A DNA stretch of 64,000 nt from Anaerolineales bacterium (GTDB lineage: Bacteria; Chloroflexota; Anaerolineae; Anaerolineales; UBA4823): positions 1 through 64,000 of the forward strand of contig JAGVAD010000030.1 in the NCBI GenBank assembly GCA_020060465.1. The letters are read 5' to 3'. The position numbers and the translations under genes were made by a program. Under the pieces are notes generated by a model, which saw only the letters and a list, made by a program, of their open reading frames with translations, did not search any database and was not told where the DNA came from. Position 1 is the stretch's first letter. Every line of letters starts with the position of its first letter. Below are positions 26,481-35,695 of this stretch, one piece after another.

Positions 26481-26497
26481 CACCTCAAAGGGAGGTG
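26481..26497 (-). promoter_or_regulatory. Hairpin that sequesters the ribosome-binding site
   Basis: On the minus strand, CACCTC-CCTTT-GAGGTG is a 6-bp perfect stem whose 3' arm is the Shine-Dalgarno of the HEAT-like gene. It could act as a thermosensor or damp translation initiation. Confidence 0.5.
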
Positions 26498-26741
26498 TTT
26501 TGCATCTCCTATAACTCTGGGATAATACGCTAAATTTTAGTATACACGATTTGAGGTTAAGGATTATACGCAGGTTGATTAAGACTTACAAAACATTTTA
26601 TTCATAATTTCTTAAATATCCACAGAAATTGATAAACTTTCCCCAATTTCGGGGCACCCGTCCAGATGACACAACAAAATGGCGGCCGCTAGAATTTCTT
26701 CAGCCGCAGGATGGTGCCGATCACGAAGGCGCATGGACCAG

Positions 26742-28754
26742 TTAATGATGGCCCAGCATTTCCATCGCGGACTCGATGACGTGTTCAACTGTCAAGCCAT
26801 ATTTTTCGAACAAGACCTTGTACGGCGCAGAAGCCCCAAACCGCTCAACGCCGATCACTCGGCCATAATCGCCTACCCAGCGTTCCCACCCTTGCGAAAC
26901 GCCGGCCTCTACCGCCAGGCGGTGCTTCAAGGTTGGGGGCAAAACCGCCGCGCGATACTCGGCGGCTTGAGCAGAAAACAACTCCCAGCTCGGGAAGGAA
27001 ATCAATCGAACATTTATCCCCTCCATTGTCAGGCGAATGCCCGCTTCGACAATCAGGCTGACTTCCGTACCGCTGGCCATGAGGATCAGTTCTGGTTGAC
27101 CTTCGCCCATATCCGCCAGCACATAAGCGCCCATGCCCAATCCAGCGGCAGGCGCATAGATGCGTCGGTCAAGGGTCGGCGTGGCCTGGCGGCTCAGAAT
27201 CAACGCCGTGGGGCCTTCCCTACGGGAAACAGCGATCTTCCAGGCTTCGGTCACTTCGTTAGCGTCCGCCGGACGGATGACCACCAAATTCGGAATGGCG
27301 CGTAACGCCGCCAGATGTTCAACCGGTTGATGGGTGGGGCCATCTTCTCCTAACCCAATGCTATCGTGCGTGAAGACCCAAATACTCGGATAATGGGATA
27401 ACGCCGAAAGGCGTATGGCTGGGCGCATATAATCCGAAAAAACCAGGAAGGTGCCCCCGTAAGGGATCACGCCCCCATACACCGCCATCCCGTTCACCGC
27501 CGCCCCCATGGCATGTTCGCGCACGCCGAAATGAAGGTTGCGCCCTTGTGGGCAATCAGCCTGAAAACTCGGCGATCCGTTGATCCAGGTTAAGTTAGAA
27601 GGCGTGAGATCGGCAGATCCGCCCATCAGCTCAGGAATGCGAGCCGCCAGTGCATTCAAAACCTTGCCGGAGGCAGCGCGAGTGGCCATCCCCTTAGCAT
27701 CCGCAGGGAACTCCGGCAGATCTTGATCCCAGTTGGCAGGCAGAACAGCGTTCAGCCGCCGCTCCAGTTCAGCAGCCAGCTCAGGATAGGAGGCGCGATA
27801 ATGCTCCAGCTTTGCTTTCCATTCGGATTCGAGCTGCTCGCCGCGCGCAACTGCCTGGCGGAAAAAGTTCAACACATCCTGTGGGACATAGAAGCGCGGT
27901 TCAAGCGGCCAACCCAGGTTTTGTTTTGCCTTGTTTAGCTCTTCATCACCCGGCGGCTCGCCGTGTGCCTTTTCTGTGCCCTGGCGCGTCGGCAAACCAT
28001 AACCGATCACCGTTCGCACGGCAATCAACGATGGACGCGGATCGGCCTTGGCTTGCTGGATCGCCCAATCAATCGCCTCCACATCATGCCCATCTGCCAC
28101 AGACAGGGTGTGCCAGCCGTAAGCAGCAAACCGCGCCAGGCGATCCTCAGTGAAGGCTAAATCCGTGCTGCCGTCAATCGAAATACGATTATCATCGTAC
28201 AGATAAATCAGCCTCCCCAACTTCAAGTGGCCGGCCAAAGAAGCTGCCTCAGATGCCACCCCCTCCATAAGGTCTCCATCTGTGACCAGGGCGTAAATAA
28301 AATGCGAAATGATTTCATGTCCGGGGCGATTAAACTCAGCCGCCAGGTGAGCGGCTGCAATTGCCATCCCTACCCCATTGGCGAAACCCTGGCCTAAAGG
28401 CCCGGTCGTTACCTCCACTCCTGGCGTCTGACCATACTCTGGATGCCCAGGCGTGCGGCTTTCCCATTGCCGAAAATGCTGCAATTCTTCCAGCGACAGA
28501 TCGTAACCCGTCAGATACAGAAGACTATACAAAAGCATCGAGCCATGACCACCGGAAAGAATAAAGCGATCCCGATCCGGCCAGGTTGGGTTGCGTGGAT
28601 TAAATCGCAAGTGACGGGTGAACAATGTAAAAGCAATTGGAGCTGCCCCCATGGGCAGCCCTGGATGTCCCGAAACGGCTTTCTGCACGCCATCGGCGGA
28701 AAGGAAACGAATTGTCTGAATGGCGCGCGTTTGGAGATCGTTGGAAATGTTCAT
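26742..28754 (-). CDS. tkt: Transketolase
   Basis: 670 residues. TPP-dependent enzyme of the pentose phosphate pathway transferring two-carbon ketol units. It shows the transketolase signature [24 protein letters not shown], the TPP motif [50 protein letters not shown], and the pyrimidine-domain [23 protein letters not shown]. The start at ATG 28754 (MNISNDLQ) is chosen because GGAG stands 6 nt upstream; a longer frame begins at 28778. It is divergent from the hdr operon; the FadR-like operator at 28825 lies 70 bp upstream of the start. Confidence 0.96.
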   Translation of the reverse strand: MNISNDLQTRAIQTIRFLSADGVQKAVSGHPGLPMGAAPIAFTLFTRHLRFNPRNPTWPDRDRFILSGGHGSMLLYSLLYLTGYDLSLEELQHFRQWESRTPGHPEYGQTPGVEVTTGPLGQGFANGVGMAIAAAHLAAEFNRPGHEIISHFIYALVTDGDLMEGVASEAASLAGHLKLGRLIYLYDDNRISIDGSTDLAFTEDRLARFAAYGWHTLSVADGHDVEAIDWAIQQAKADPRPSLIAVRTVIGYGLPTRQGTEKAHGEPPGDEELNKAKQNLGWPLEPRFYVPQDVLNFFRQAVARGEQLESEWKAKLEHYRASYPELAAELERRLNAVLPANWDQDLPEFPADAKGMATRAASGKVLNALAARIPELMGGSADLTPSNLTWINGSPSFQADCPQGRNLHFGVREHAMGAAVNGMAVYGGVIPYGGTFLVFSDYMRPAIRLSALSHYPSIWVFTHDSIGLGEDGPTHQPVEHLAALRAIPNLVVIRPADANEVTEAWKIAVSRREGPTALILSRQATPTLDRRIYAPAAGLGMGAYVLADMGEGQPELILMASGTEVSLIVEAGIRLTMEGINVRLISFPSWELFSAQAAEYRAAVLPPTLKHRLAVEAGVSQGWERWVGDYGRVIGVERFGASAPYKVLFEKYGLTVEHVIESAMEMLGHH

Positions 28755-28824
28755 GGGTTTCTCCATCGTTCTGAGCAATGTTTCGGGTAATTGTACCGCG
28801 TCTGGAAAATCCGAAGGGAAAAAT

Positions 28825-28841
28825 AACTGGTCTGACCAGTT
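28825..28841. promoter_or_regulatory. FadR/GntR-family-like operator 1
   Basis: AACTGGTC-T-GACCAGTT is a perfect 8-bp inverted repeat that matches the consensus remembered for the FadR branch of GntR regulators (TGGTnnnACCA core). It lies between divergent tkt and the hdr-mvh operon. Confidence 0.7.
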
Positions 28842-28878
28842 TGTGTTTGTGTCGAATTTGTGAATAAATCTACAATAG

Positions 28879-28893
28879 CTTGTACCTTACAAG
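28879..28893. promoter_or_regulatory. Inverted repeat CTTGTA-CCT-TACAAG
   Basis: A perfect 6-bp palindrome with a 3-nt centre in the tkt-hdr regulatory spacer, possibly an operator for an unidentified regulator. Confidence 0.4.
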
Positions 28894-28911
28894 TTACATT
28901 TATCACAGTTT

Positions 28912-28934
28912 ATATGTGATTTTTGTCACTATAT
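28912..28934. promoter_or_regulatory. CRP/FNR-type site
   Basis: TGTGA-TTTTTG-TCACT matches the CRP-family core (TGTGA-N6-TCACA) at nine of ten positions, flanked by ATA/TAT. An overlapping palindrome ATCACA-N7-TGTGAT begins at 28902. Confidence 0.6.
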
Positions 28935-29005
28935 CTTTCAGTTGGAATTTTCAATACTGAATATGGCATCCTCATCATCTGGCTGTTCTATTAAATTGGA
29001 GGCGC

Positions 29006-29022
29006 AAGAGGTCAGACCAGTT
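29006..29022. promoter_or_regulatory. FadR/GntR-family-like operator 2
   Basis: AAGAGGTC-A-GACCAGTT agrees with operator 1 at 14 of 17 positions. It lies 86 bp upstream of the hdrC start, and its centre is 181 bp from that of operator 1. Confidence 0.6.
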
Positions 29023-29107
29023 TATTAATCTCCACTCACTCTATCAGAAGGCGCGTTTGCGCCTGTCTTCTCTCCCATTGGTCTTTTTTGCCAGCAGGAG
29101 GTGGCTC

Positions 29108-29692
29108 TTGACCACACTAGCTCATAAATTCAACGACACTGACCCAAATGTCCGCTTTTTGGAAGAAGTCAGTGAACGAACCGCCGGCGTGTCTCGCCTG
29201 GAGATGTGCATCCAATGCGGCACCTGTGGGGGTTCCTGTCCATCTGCGGCAGACATGGATCATACGCCGCGCATGCTTTTTGCTCTCATCCGCGCTGGAA
29301 TGCGTGAAGAGGCGCTGAGCAGCAACACCCCATGGATCTGCGTCTCGTGTTATCACTGCGTGGTGCGCTGCCCGCAGGATGTTCACATCGCGGATGTGAT
29401 GTACACTTTGAAGAGCATGGCTATTCAAGCCAAATTATACAAAGACTCCACCGCGCCGGATTTCTCGCAAACCTTTGTGGACATGGTGGAGACCTATGGC
29501 CGCAGCTATGAATTCGGCCTGGCAACACGCCATTACTTGAAGCATTTCCCCCTGCGCATGCCCAGCATGGCGCCCATGGGTCTGGGCATGCTCACCAAAA
29601 AACGAATGGATATTACCCCCAAACGGATTGAAGGAATAGAACAACTAAAAGCCATCCTCGCACGCGCCAAGCAACTGGAGGTGGTCTCATGA
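29108..29692 (+). CDS. hdrC: Heterodisulfide reductase subunit C-like Fe-S protein
   Basis: 194 residues carrying two ferredoxin-type [4Fe-4S] motifs, CIQCGTCGGSCP and CVSCYHCVVRCP, then a helical tail (FVDMVETYGRSYEFGLATRHYLKHFPLRMPSM) as in HdrC. TTG at 29108 is taken as start because AGGAGGTG precedes it; the longer ATG-less extension to 29057 encodes nothing conserved. It passes electrons between HdrA clusters and the catalytic HdrB. First gene of the eight-gene operon; the next gene overlaps by 4 bp. Confidence 0.92.
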   Translation: MTTLAHKFNDTDPNVRFLEEVSERTAGVSRLEMCIQCGTCGGSCPSAADMDHTPRMLFALIRAGMREEALSSNTPWICVSCYHCVVRCPQDVHIADVMYTLKSMAIQAKLYKDSTAPDFSQTFVDMVETYGRSYEFGLATRHYLKHFPLRMPSMAPMGLGMLTKKRMDITPKRIEGIEQLKAILARAKQLEVVS

Positions 29693-30675
29693 ACAAATAT
29701 CTCTTTTACCCGGGCTGCTCCATGGATACCAGCGCACGCGCCTACAACGAGTCGCTGATGGCTATCCTCGATGTCCTGGAGATTAACCTGGCAGAAATCA
29801 ACGACTGGAACTGCTGCGGGGCCACCGAATATTTAGGGATCAACCTGATACCGGCATATGCTTTGATTGCCCGCAATCTGGCGCTGGCTGCAAAACAAGC
29901 CAACGGCGTTCATACGGTTGTCGCCTCTTGCAGCGCGTGCTACCTGAATCTGGCTAAAGCCGACCATTATATGGGGGAGCGGGAGGCGCTCAATATCCAT
30001 GTAAACGACGCTCTGGCAGCCGGCGGATTAAGCTATAAGCCGGGTTCGTTGGAAATCCGGCATCTGCTGGATGTCATCATCAATGACATCGGTCTGGATT
30101 TCGTCCGCAGCAAGGTGGTCAAACCACTGAAAGGGCTGCGCGTCGCCCCCTATTTGGGTTGTATGGTGCCGCGACCGGACTATAAAAAACGTTGGTCGGA
30201 TCATGAGCATCCGAACGAATTGGATCGCCTGCTAAAGGCGTTAGGCGCAGAAGTCATTGATTTTCCGCTCAAAACACATTGCTGCGGTGGGCACATGACG
30301 CAGATCAGCCCCTCCACCGCGTTCGAATTAATCCGCCGCTTGCTCCAATCGGCGGATCAATACCATGCGGATGTGATGGTCACTGTTTGCCCGATGTGCC
30401 AGATGAACCTGGATGCCTATCAGCGAGAAACGAATCAATATTTCCACACCAATTACCACATCCCCATTCTGTTCTTCACCCAACTGATGGGGGTTGCGTT
30501 TGGAAAAGACCCCAAAGAGCTTGGTTTTGGACGGGAGCTGGTCAAGGCAAATCAGGCAATGAACCGCATCGGCGTTGAAACCCCCACCGAAGAACCCAAA
30601 GCTCAACCCAGGCGAAAGAAGCCAACCGGACTGCCTATGCCCGCCATGCCTGGTGAGGTTGGAGAGGAGGAATAA
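29689..30675 (+). CDS. hdrB: Heterodisulfide reductase subunit B-like protein (two CCG domains)
   Basis: 328 residues with two cysteine-rich CCG domains: domain 1 has YPGCSMDTSA, WNCCGATEY and ASCSACYLNL; domain 2 has YLGCMVPRP, HCCGGHMTQ and VCPMCQMNLD. These ligate the non-cubane [4Fe-4S] pairs at which methanogen HdrB reduces CoM-S-S-CoB. The substrate in this bacterium is unknown; a different disulfide or an electron-transfer partner may be used. A hydrophilic, Pro/Lys-rich C-tail of about 30 residues is extra. It overlaps hdrC as ATGA and precedes hdrA by 3 bp. Confidence 0.93.
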   Translation: MNKYLFYPGCSMDTSARAYNESLMAILDVLEINLAEINDWNCCGATEYLGINLIPAYALIARNLALAAKQANGVHTVVASCSACYLNLAKADHYMGEREALNIHVNDALAAGGLSYKPGSLEIRHLLDVIINDIGLDFVRSKVVKPLKGLRVAPYLGCMVPRPDYKKRWSDHEHPNELDRLLKALGAEVIDFPLKTHCCGGHMTQISPSTAFELIRRLLQSADQYHADVMVTVCPMCQMNLDAYQRETNQYFHTNYHIPILFFTQLMGVAFGKDPKELGFGRELVKANQAMNRIGVETPTEEPKAQPRRKKPTGLPMPAMPGEVGEEE

Positions 30676-30678
30676 GCG

Positions 30679-32715
30679 ATGACGAACAACGCCACAAACC
30701 AAGAACCGAAAGAACGCATCGGTGTGTATGTTTGCCATTGCGGCAGCAACATCGCCGGCATGGTAGATGTGGAGGAGGTTGCCCAATGGGCTGCCGAACA
30801 GCTTAAAGACCGCGGAGTAGTCATCGCCCGCGATTACAAATTTATGTGCTCCAGCCTGGGTCAGGAACTGATCGAAAAGGACATTCAGGAAGAAGGGCTG
30901 ACGCGAGTGGTAGTGGCTGCCTGTTCTCCGCATCTGCATGAGAACACATTCCGCACTGCGTGCAGTCGCGCTGGTCTCAACCCCTATCTATGCGAATTAG
31001 TTTCGATCCGCGAACAGGTCTCCTGGGTGCACACCGACCGTGCCGCCGCCACCGAGAAATCCAAAGCCGTTCTGTCTGGCGGCGTAGAGAGAGTCATCCA
31101 TAACGAGCCCCTGGAGCCGCTGCATGTGCCAATCCATCCCGCGACGCTGGTGGTGGGCGGGGGCATCGCCGGCATCCAGGCAGCGCTGGAGATCGCCGAC
31201 GCCGGCTTCCCGGTCATCCTAGTCGAACGCGAACCGTCCATCGGCGGGCACATGTCTCAATTCGATAAGACCTTCCCCACCCTGGATTGCGCCGCCTGTA
31301 TTCTCACCCCGAAGATGGTCTCGGTGGGTGGTCATCCAAATATCCAGATGTTCACCTGGAGCGAGGTTGAGAAGGTGGATGGATATGTGGGCAACTTTAC
31401 CGTGACGATCCGCAAAAAGGCGCGTTTTATCAATGAAGAACTATGCACCGGCTGTGCGATCTGCCAGGAAAAATGCCCCAAGAAAGTGATTGACGATGTG
31501 TACGAAGCTGGCCTGGGGTATCGCAAGGCAATTTATACCCCCTTCCCCCAGGCGGTGCCCAAGTTCCCCGTAATAGATAAACCCAACTGCACATATTTCC
31601 AGAAGGGCACCTGCAAAGCGTGCCAGAAATTCTGCCCGACCGGAGCAATTGACTTCGAGCAGCAGGATGAATGGATTACCGTCCAGGTGGGCAACATCGT
31701 ACTCGCCACCGGCTACGACCTTTTCGACCCACGCAAGGTCACGCAGTATGGCTATGGCAGGCTGGCGAATGTGTTCACCAGCCTGGAATTTGAGCGCCTC
31801 ACCAACGCTGCGGGCCCCACGAACGGAAACATCGTTTTACGAGATGGCGTAACGGTGCCCAAGACGGTTGGCATCATCCACTGCGTTGGCAGCCGAGACC
31901 GGAACTTCAACAATTACTGTTCGGTGATCTGCTGTATGCAGAGCCTGAAATTCGCTCACCTGGTGCATGAACGCACTGGCGCTACGGTCTATAACTTCTA
32001 TATTGACATGCGCACCGCCTACAAAGAATACGATGAATTCTATCAACGGGTGCTGGAAGAAGGCACACTGTTTGTGCGCGGAAAAGTAGCTGAAGTGACC
32101 GATGCTGCCAGATTGCCCGGCGAAGAAGGCAAGCTGATTGTCCAGGTGGAAGACACACTGGCTGGTAAACAACGCCGCATTCCGGTGGATATGGTCGTGT
32201 TATCCGCCGCCATGATGCCGCGTAAAGACGCCAAAGAAGTCGCCCATAAGTTTGGCATCTCTTGCAGCGCAAACGGCTGGTTCATCGAAAAGCACCCCAA
32301 ACTGGATCCGGTAGCCACCATGACCGAAGGCATCTTCATCGCCGGCTGCGTGCAGGGGCCGAAAGACATCCCCTCCAGCGTGGCGCAAGGCGCCGCGGCG
32401 GCTGCACGTGTGCTGGGGCGCATCCAGCAAGGCGAAATCGCCCTGGAACCGGTGCGCGCCTCGGTGGATCAAGACAAATGCTCCGGCTGCCGTATCTGCA
32501 ATAACCTTTGCCCGTTCAACGCCATCATCTTCCACGAAGACCGTATGGTAACCGAGATCAACCCGGCGCTTTGCCAGGGCTGCGGGACTTGCGTTGCCGC
32601 CTGTCCGGCGGGTGCGATTTCTGGCACGGTCTTCAGCAATGAACAGATCTTTGCTCAAATCGAGGGTTTGATGCGGGTGAATTTCTTTCCCGAACGCCAG
32701 TCGGCTGTTGCGTGA
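30679..32715 (+). CDS. hdrA: Heterodisulfide reductase subunit A-like bifurcating flavoprotein
   Basis: 678 residues, the usual size of HdrA. An N-terminal HdrA domain (RIGVYVCHCGSNIAG, VVAACSPHLHE) is followed by a thioredoxin-reductase-like FAD domain with VVGGGIAGIQAALEIADAG and the FDKTFPTLDCAACILTPKM cysteine pair. Four ferredoxin-like cysteine groups are seen: CTGCAICQEKCP, CKACQKFCP, CSGCRICNNLCP and CQGCGTCVAACP. In methanogens the HdrA flavin splits electrons from hydrogenase between ferredoxin and HdrB. The complete cluster set suggests that bifurcation is retained. An AGGAGG ribosome site precedes the start. Confidence 0.94.
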   Translation: MTNNATNQEPKERIGVYVCHCGSNIAGMVDVEEVAQWAAEQLKDRGVVIARDYKFMCSSLGQELIEKDIQEEGLTRVVVAACSPHLHENTFRTACSRAGLNPYLCELVSIREQVSWVHTDRAAATEKSKAVLSGGVERVIHNEPLEPLHVPIHPATLVVGGGIAGIQAALEIADAGFPVILVEREPSIGGHMSQFDKTFPTLDCAACILTPKMVSVGGHPNIQMFTWSEVEKVDGYVGNFTVTIRKKARFINEELCTGCAICQEKCPKKVIDDVYEAGLGYRKAIYTPFPQAVPKFPVIDKPNCTYFQKGTCKACQKFCPTGAIDFEQQDEWITVQVGNIVLATGYDLFDPRKVTQYGYGRLANVFTSLEFERLTNAAGPTNGNIVLRDGVTVPKTVGIIHCVGSRDRNFNNYCSVICCMQSLKFAHLVHERTGATVYNFYIDMRTAYKEYDEFYQRVLEEGTLFVRGKVAEVTDAARLPGEEGKLIVQVEDTLAGKQRRIPVDMVVLSAAMMPRKDAKEVAHKFGISCSANGWFIEKHPKLDPVATMTEGIFIAGCVQGPKDIPSSVAQGAAAAARVLGRIQQGEIALEPVRASVDQDKCSGCRICNNLCPFNAIIFHEDRMVTEINPALCQGCGTCVAACPAGAISGTVFSNEQIFAQIEGLMRVNFFPERQSAVA

Positions 32716-32732
32716 CTGATCAGGAGGCTGCT

Positions 32733-33206
32733 ATGACAGAAAATTTCGAACCCACAATCATTGGCTTCACCTGTAACTGGTGCAGCTATCGCGCTGCTGA
32801 TCTGGCTGGCACAGCCCGGGTGAAATACCCACCCAATGTCCGCTTGATCCGTTTGATGTGCTCCGGCCGGCTCGACCCCGCCTTTGTCATGAAAGCGCTG
32901 GCTGAAGGCGCCGACGGAGTGTTGATCACCGGCTGTCACCCTGGCGAATGCCATTACCTGGAACAGAACTATAAGGCGTTGCGCCGTTTCCTGCTTCTGC
33001 GGCGAACGTTGGCTGGGATGGGGGTGGAACCCGGGCGGGTGAAGCTGGTTTGGGCCAGCGCCGCCGAGGGCGTCCGCCTGGCCAACGAAATTGCCACCAT
33101 GGTAGAAGAGATCCGCGCCCTGGGCCCGCTTCGCTGGCCTCGCTGGCATACAATGAATGGTCTCTTTACCGAGGAAAAGTCTCGCGCCGAAGAGGTGCCC
33201 GCATGA
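32733..33206 (+). CDS. mvhD: MvhD-like electron-transfer subunit
   Basis: 157 residues of the methyl-viologen-reducing hydrogenase delta family: GFTCNWCSYRAADLAG, RLMCSGRLDPAFV and ITGCHPGECHYLEQN carry the cysteines of a [2Fe-2S] centre. MvhD docks the hydrogenase onto HdrA. ATG 32733 is selected because CAGGAGG lies 7 nt before it; the frame itself extends a few codons into the end of hdrA. The stop overlaps the mvhG start as ATGA. Confidence 0.93.
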   Translation: MTENFEPTIIGFTCNWCSYRAADLAGTARVKYPPNVRLIRLMCSGRLDPAFVMKALAEGADGVLITGCHPGECHYLEQNYKALRRFLLLRRTLAGMGVEPGRVKLVWASAAEGVRLANEIATMVEEIRALGPLRWPRWHTMNGLFTEEKSRAEEVPA

Positions 33207-34210
33207 CCACACAATCACCTTCAACCAATGGAAAGCCAAAATTCGCCATGTATTGGGCGGCGTCCTGCGGCGGTTGCGAAATCGCCGTGCTGAACATCGG
33301 CGAAAAAATCCTGGATGTTGACGCCAACTTCGAGGTCGCCTTCTGGCCGGTGGCGATGGACGCCAAATACAAAGATGTCGAAGCGATGCCAGATGGCTCC
33401 ATCCTGTTGACGTTGTTCAACGGCGGCATCCGCAACTCCGAAAACGAAGAGATCGCAAAGCTAATGCGCCGGAAATCGCAAATTTTGGTGGCTTTCGGCT
33501 CTTGCGCCTCGGAGGGCTGCATCCCGGGGTTGGCAAATCTATCCAGCCCCAATCAGATCCTGGATACGGTCTATTCCACGGTCTCCACGGACAATCCGCA
33601 AGGGATTCGGCCTCAGTATAACTATGCCATGCCCGAAGGTGAAATCCACATCCCCAGATTTTACCCCGTGCTGCGCACGCTTGATCAGGTCGTGCCGGTG
33701 GATTATTACATGCCCGGTTGTCCACCGGAGTCGCACCAAATCGCGGCAGTGATTGATCTGGTCATCAAAGTCTTGCACGGCGAAGCGCAACTTCCCCCTA
33801 AGGGCACGGTGATCGGCGCGGGAGGTTCCACCGTTTGCGACGACTGCCCGCGCAAGCGCAACGTGAAGCTGATCAAGAAGTTCGTCCGCATCCAGGATGT
33901 GGAACACATTGACCCAGAACTATGCCTGTTAGAGCAAGGCATCCCGTGCAACGGGCCGGCTACCCGCAGCGGCTGCGGCGCGCTGTGCCCACAGGCTTCC
34001 GCACAATGCATTGGATGTTATGGCCCTGCAGAAGGCGTGGTGGACTATGGCGCTCGCCTGGTGGCGGCCTTCGCCTCGGTGATAGATAGCAATGATCCCG
34101 AGGAAATCGAACAGATATTGGATGGTTTACCCGATCCTACCGGGCAATTCTATCGTTTCAATCTGGCTGGCTCGCTGCTACGCGCCGCCAAACCAGCCTG
34201 GGATCGCTAA
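33203..34210 (+). CDS. mvhG: [NiFe] hydrogenase small subunit (MvhG-like, group 3)
   Basis: 335 residues. Proximal-cluster cysteines are visible in AASCGGCEIAV, GSCASEGCIPG and MPGCPPESHQ. A C-terminal cysteine-rich region (CDDCPRKR, CLLEQGIPCNGPATRSGCGALCP, QCIGCYG) would bind the medial and distal clusters. There is no Tat signal, so the enzyme is cytoplasmic, as expected for F420-non-reducing hydrogenase of group 3c. The start ATG 33203 overlaps the mvhD stop. It transfers electrons from the Ni-Fe site to MvhD. Confidence 0.94.
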   Translation: MTTQSPSTNGKPKFAMYWAASCGGCEIAVLNIGEKILDVDANFEVAFWPVAMDAKYKDVEAMPDGSILLTLFNGGIRNSENEEIAKLMRRKSQILVAFGSCASEGCIPGLANLSSPNQILDTVYSTVSTDNPQGIRPQYNYAMPEGEIHIPRFYPVLRTLDQVVPVDYYMPGCPPESHQIAAVIDLVIKVLHGEAQLPPKGTVIGAGGSTVCDDCPRKRNVKLIKKFVRIQDVEHIDPELCLLEQGIPCNGPATRSGCGALCPQASAQCIGCYGPAEGVVDYGARLVAAFASVIDSNDPEEIEQILDGLPDPTGQFYRFNLAGSLLRAAKPAWDR

Positions 34211-34225
34211 GACGAGGAGGCTCTG

Positions 34226-35695
34226 ATGCAACGAATCACCATCGACCCTATTACCCGGCTCGAAGGTCACGGAAAAATCGAGATCTTCCTCAACTCGGAC
34301 GGCGAGGTCGCCAATACTTATTTTCAAATTCCAGAGTTGCGCGGCTTTGAGCGATTTTGCGTGGGTCGTCCGGTGGAAGAGATGCCGCTGCTCACCAATC
34401 GCATTTGCGGCGTTTGCCCCGAAGCGCACCACATGGCCGCAGCCAAAGCCGCCGACGCAGTCTATAAGGTGGACCCACCGCCCACGGCGAAAAAACTGCG
34501 CGAGCTGCTCTATTCGGGCTTCTATTTCACCGATCACACCACCCATTTCTACGCCCTGGCTGGGCCAGACTTCGTCATGGGACCCGACGCGCCAGTGGCG
34601 CAGCGCAACATCCTGGGCGTCATCCACAAAGTGGGCCTGGAAATCGGCGGCAAGGTCATTCAAGCGCGCAAGTATGGACACCGCATTGTGGAAATCATCG
34701 GCGGGAGGAAGGTTCACCCCTGCACCTCCATCCCTGGCGGGCTGACCAAGGGCATCACCGAAGAGCAGCGCCAGGAGATCGAGGAGATCGGCCATTGGGC
34801 GATTGAGTTTGCCCAATTCAGTCTGAAACTGTTCAACGACATCGTGTTGGGCAATTCGCAATACGTGGACCTGGTGCTGAATGACATCTACACGCATCGC
34901 ACCTATTCCATCGGCCTGGTAGATGAGAACAACCGCGTCAATTTCTACGACGGCAAGGTCAGCGTGGTGGCGCCCGACGGCGAGCGCATCGGCAAATACG
35001 CCCCGCATGAATACACCGATTGGATTGCCGAACGCGTTGAGCCGTGGACTTACCTGAAATTCCCCTACCTGAAAAAGGTGGGATGGAAGGGCTTTGTGGA
35101 CGGCAAGGATTCCGGCGTCTATTTCGCCACCCCTCTCTCTCGCCTGAACGCCGCCGACAGCATGGCCACTCCGCGCGCGCAGGAAGAATATCTCAAGTTC
35201 TACGAAACCCTGGGCGGTAAACCGGTGCATCAACGCCTGGCGACGCACTGGGCGCGGTTGATCGAGCTGCTATACGCAGCAGAGCGCATCGTGGAGCTGG
35301 CGACGGATCCTGAAATCACCTCGCCCAATTTTCATACGACGCCAACGGAGAAGCCCACCGAAGGGGTGGGCATCGTCGAAGCGCCGCGCGGCACACTGAC
35401 CCATCACTATAAGACCGACGAGCGCGGCATCCTCACCGAGGTAAACCTGATCGTTGGCACCACCAATAATTACGCCCCAATCAGCATGTCCATTGATAAA
35501 GCCGCTCGCTCGCTGATCCGCAAAGGCAGTGTGGTTACCGAAGGCATGTTGAACATGGTCGAGATGGCATTCCGAGCTTACGACCCCTGCTTCGGCTGCG
35601 CTACCCACTCCTTGCCCGGCCAGATGCCGTTGGAAGTGACCATTCGGGATGCCGATGGCAACCCGATTGAGGTCTTGAAACAATTTTGCGAATGA
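34226..35695 (+). CDS. mvhA: [NiFe] hydrogenase large subunit (MvhA-like, group 3)
   Basis: 489 residues. Ni-Fe ligands are present in the L1 motif NRICGVCPEAHH (Cys61, Cys64) and the L2 motif DPCFGCATH (Cys455, Cys458, His461). The chain continues 28 residues past His461 (beginning SLPGQMPLEV), the tail removed by a maturation protease, which is the next gene. The N-terminus ITIDPITRLEGHGKIEIFL is typical. It oxidises H2 or evolves it. A GAGGAGG ribosome site lies before ATG 34226. Confidence 0.95.
   Translation: MQRITIDPITRLEGHGKIEIFLNSDGEVANTYFQIPELRGFERFCVGRPVEEMPLLTNRICGVCPEAHHMAAAKAADAVYKVDPPPTAKKLRELLYSGFYFTDHTTHFYALAGPDFVMGPDAPVAQRNILGVIHKVGLEIGGKVIQARKYGHRIVEIIGGRKVHPCTSIPGGLTKGITEEQRQEIEEIGHWAIEFAQFSLKLFNDIVLGNSQYVDLVLNDIYTHRTYSIGLVDENNRVNFYDGKVSVVAPDGERIGKYAPHEYTDWIAERVEPWTYLKFPYLKKVGWKGFVDGKDSGVYFATPLSRLNAADSMATPRAQEEYLKFYETLGGKPVHQRLATHWARLIELLYAAERIVELATDPEITSPNFHTTPTEKPTEGVGIVEAPRGTLTHHYKTDERGILTEVNLIVGTTNNYAPISMSIDKAARSLIRKGSVVTEGMLNMVEMAFRAYDPCFGCATHSLPGQMPLEVTIRDADGNPIEVLKQFCE

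Noticed and set aside
28716-28810. Promoter for transketolase (TACAAT at about 28790)
   Set aside because: A -10-like box exists but no acceptable -35 stands at 16-18 nt, so no promoter is claimed.
34178-35248. Long open frame on the minus strand inside the hydrogenase large subunit gene
   Set aside because: It is an antisense shadow caused by codon bias of mvhA; it has no ribosome site or recognisable domain. The same applies to the long antisense frames at 405-1820 and 54353-55087.
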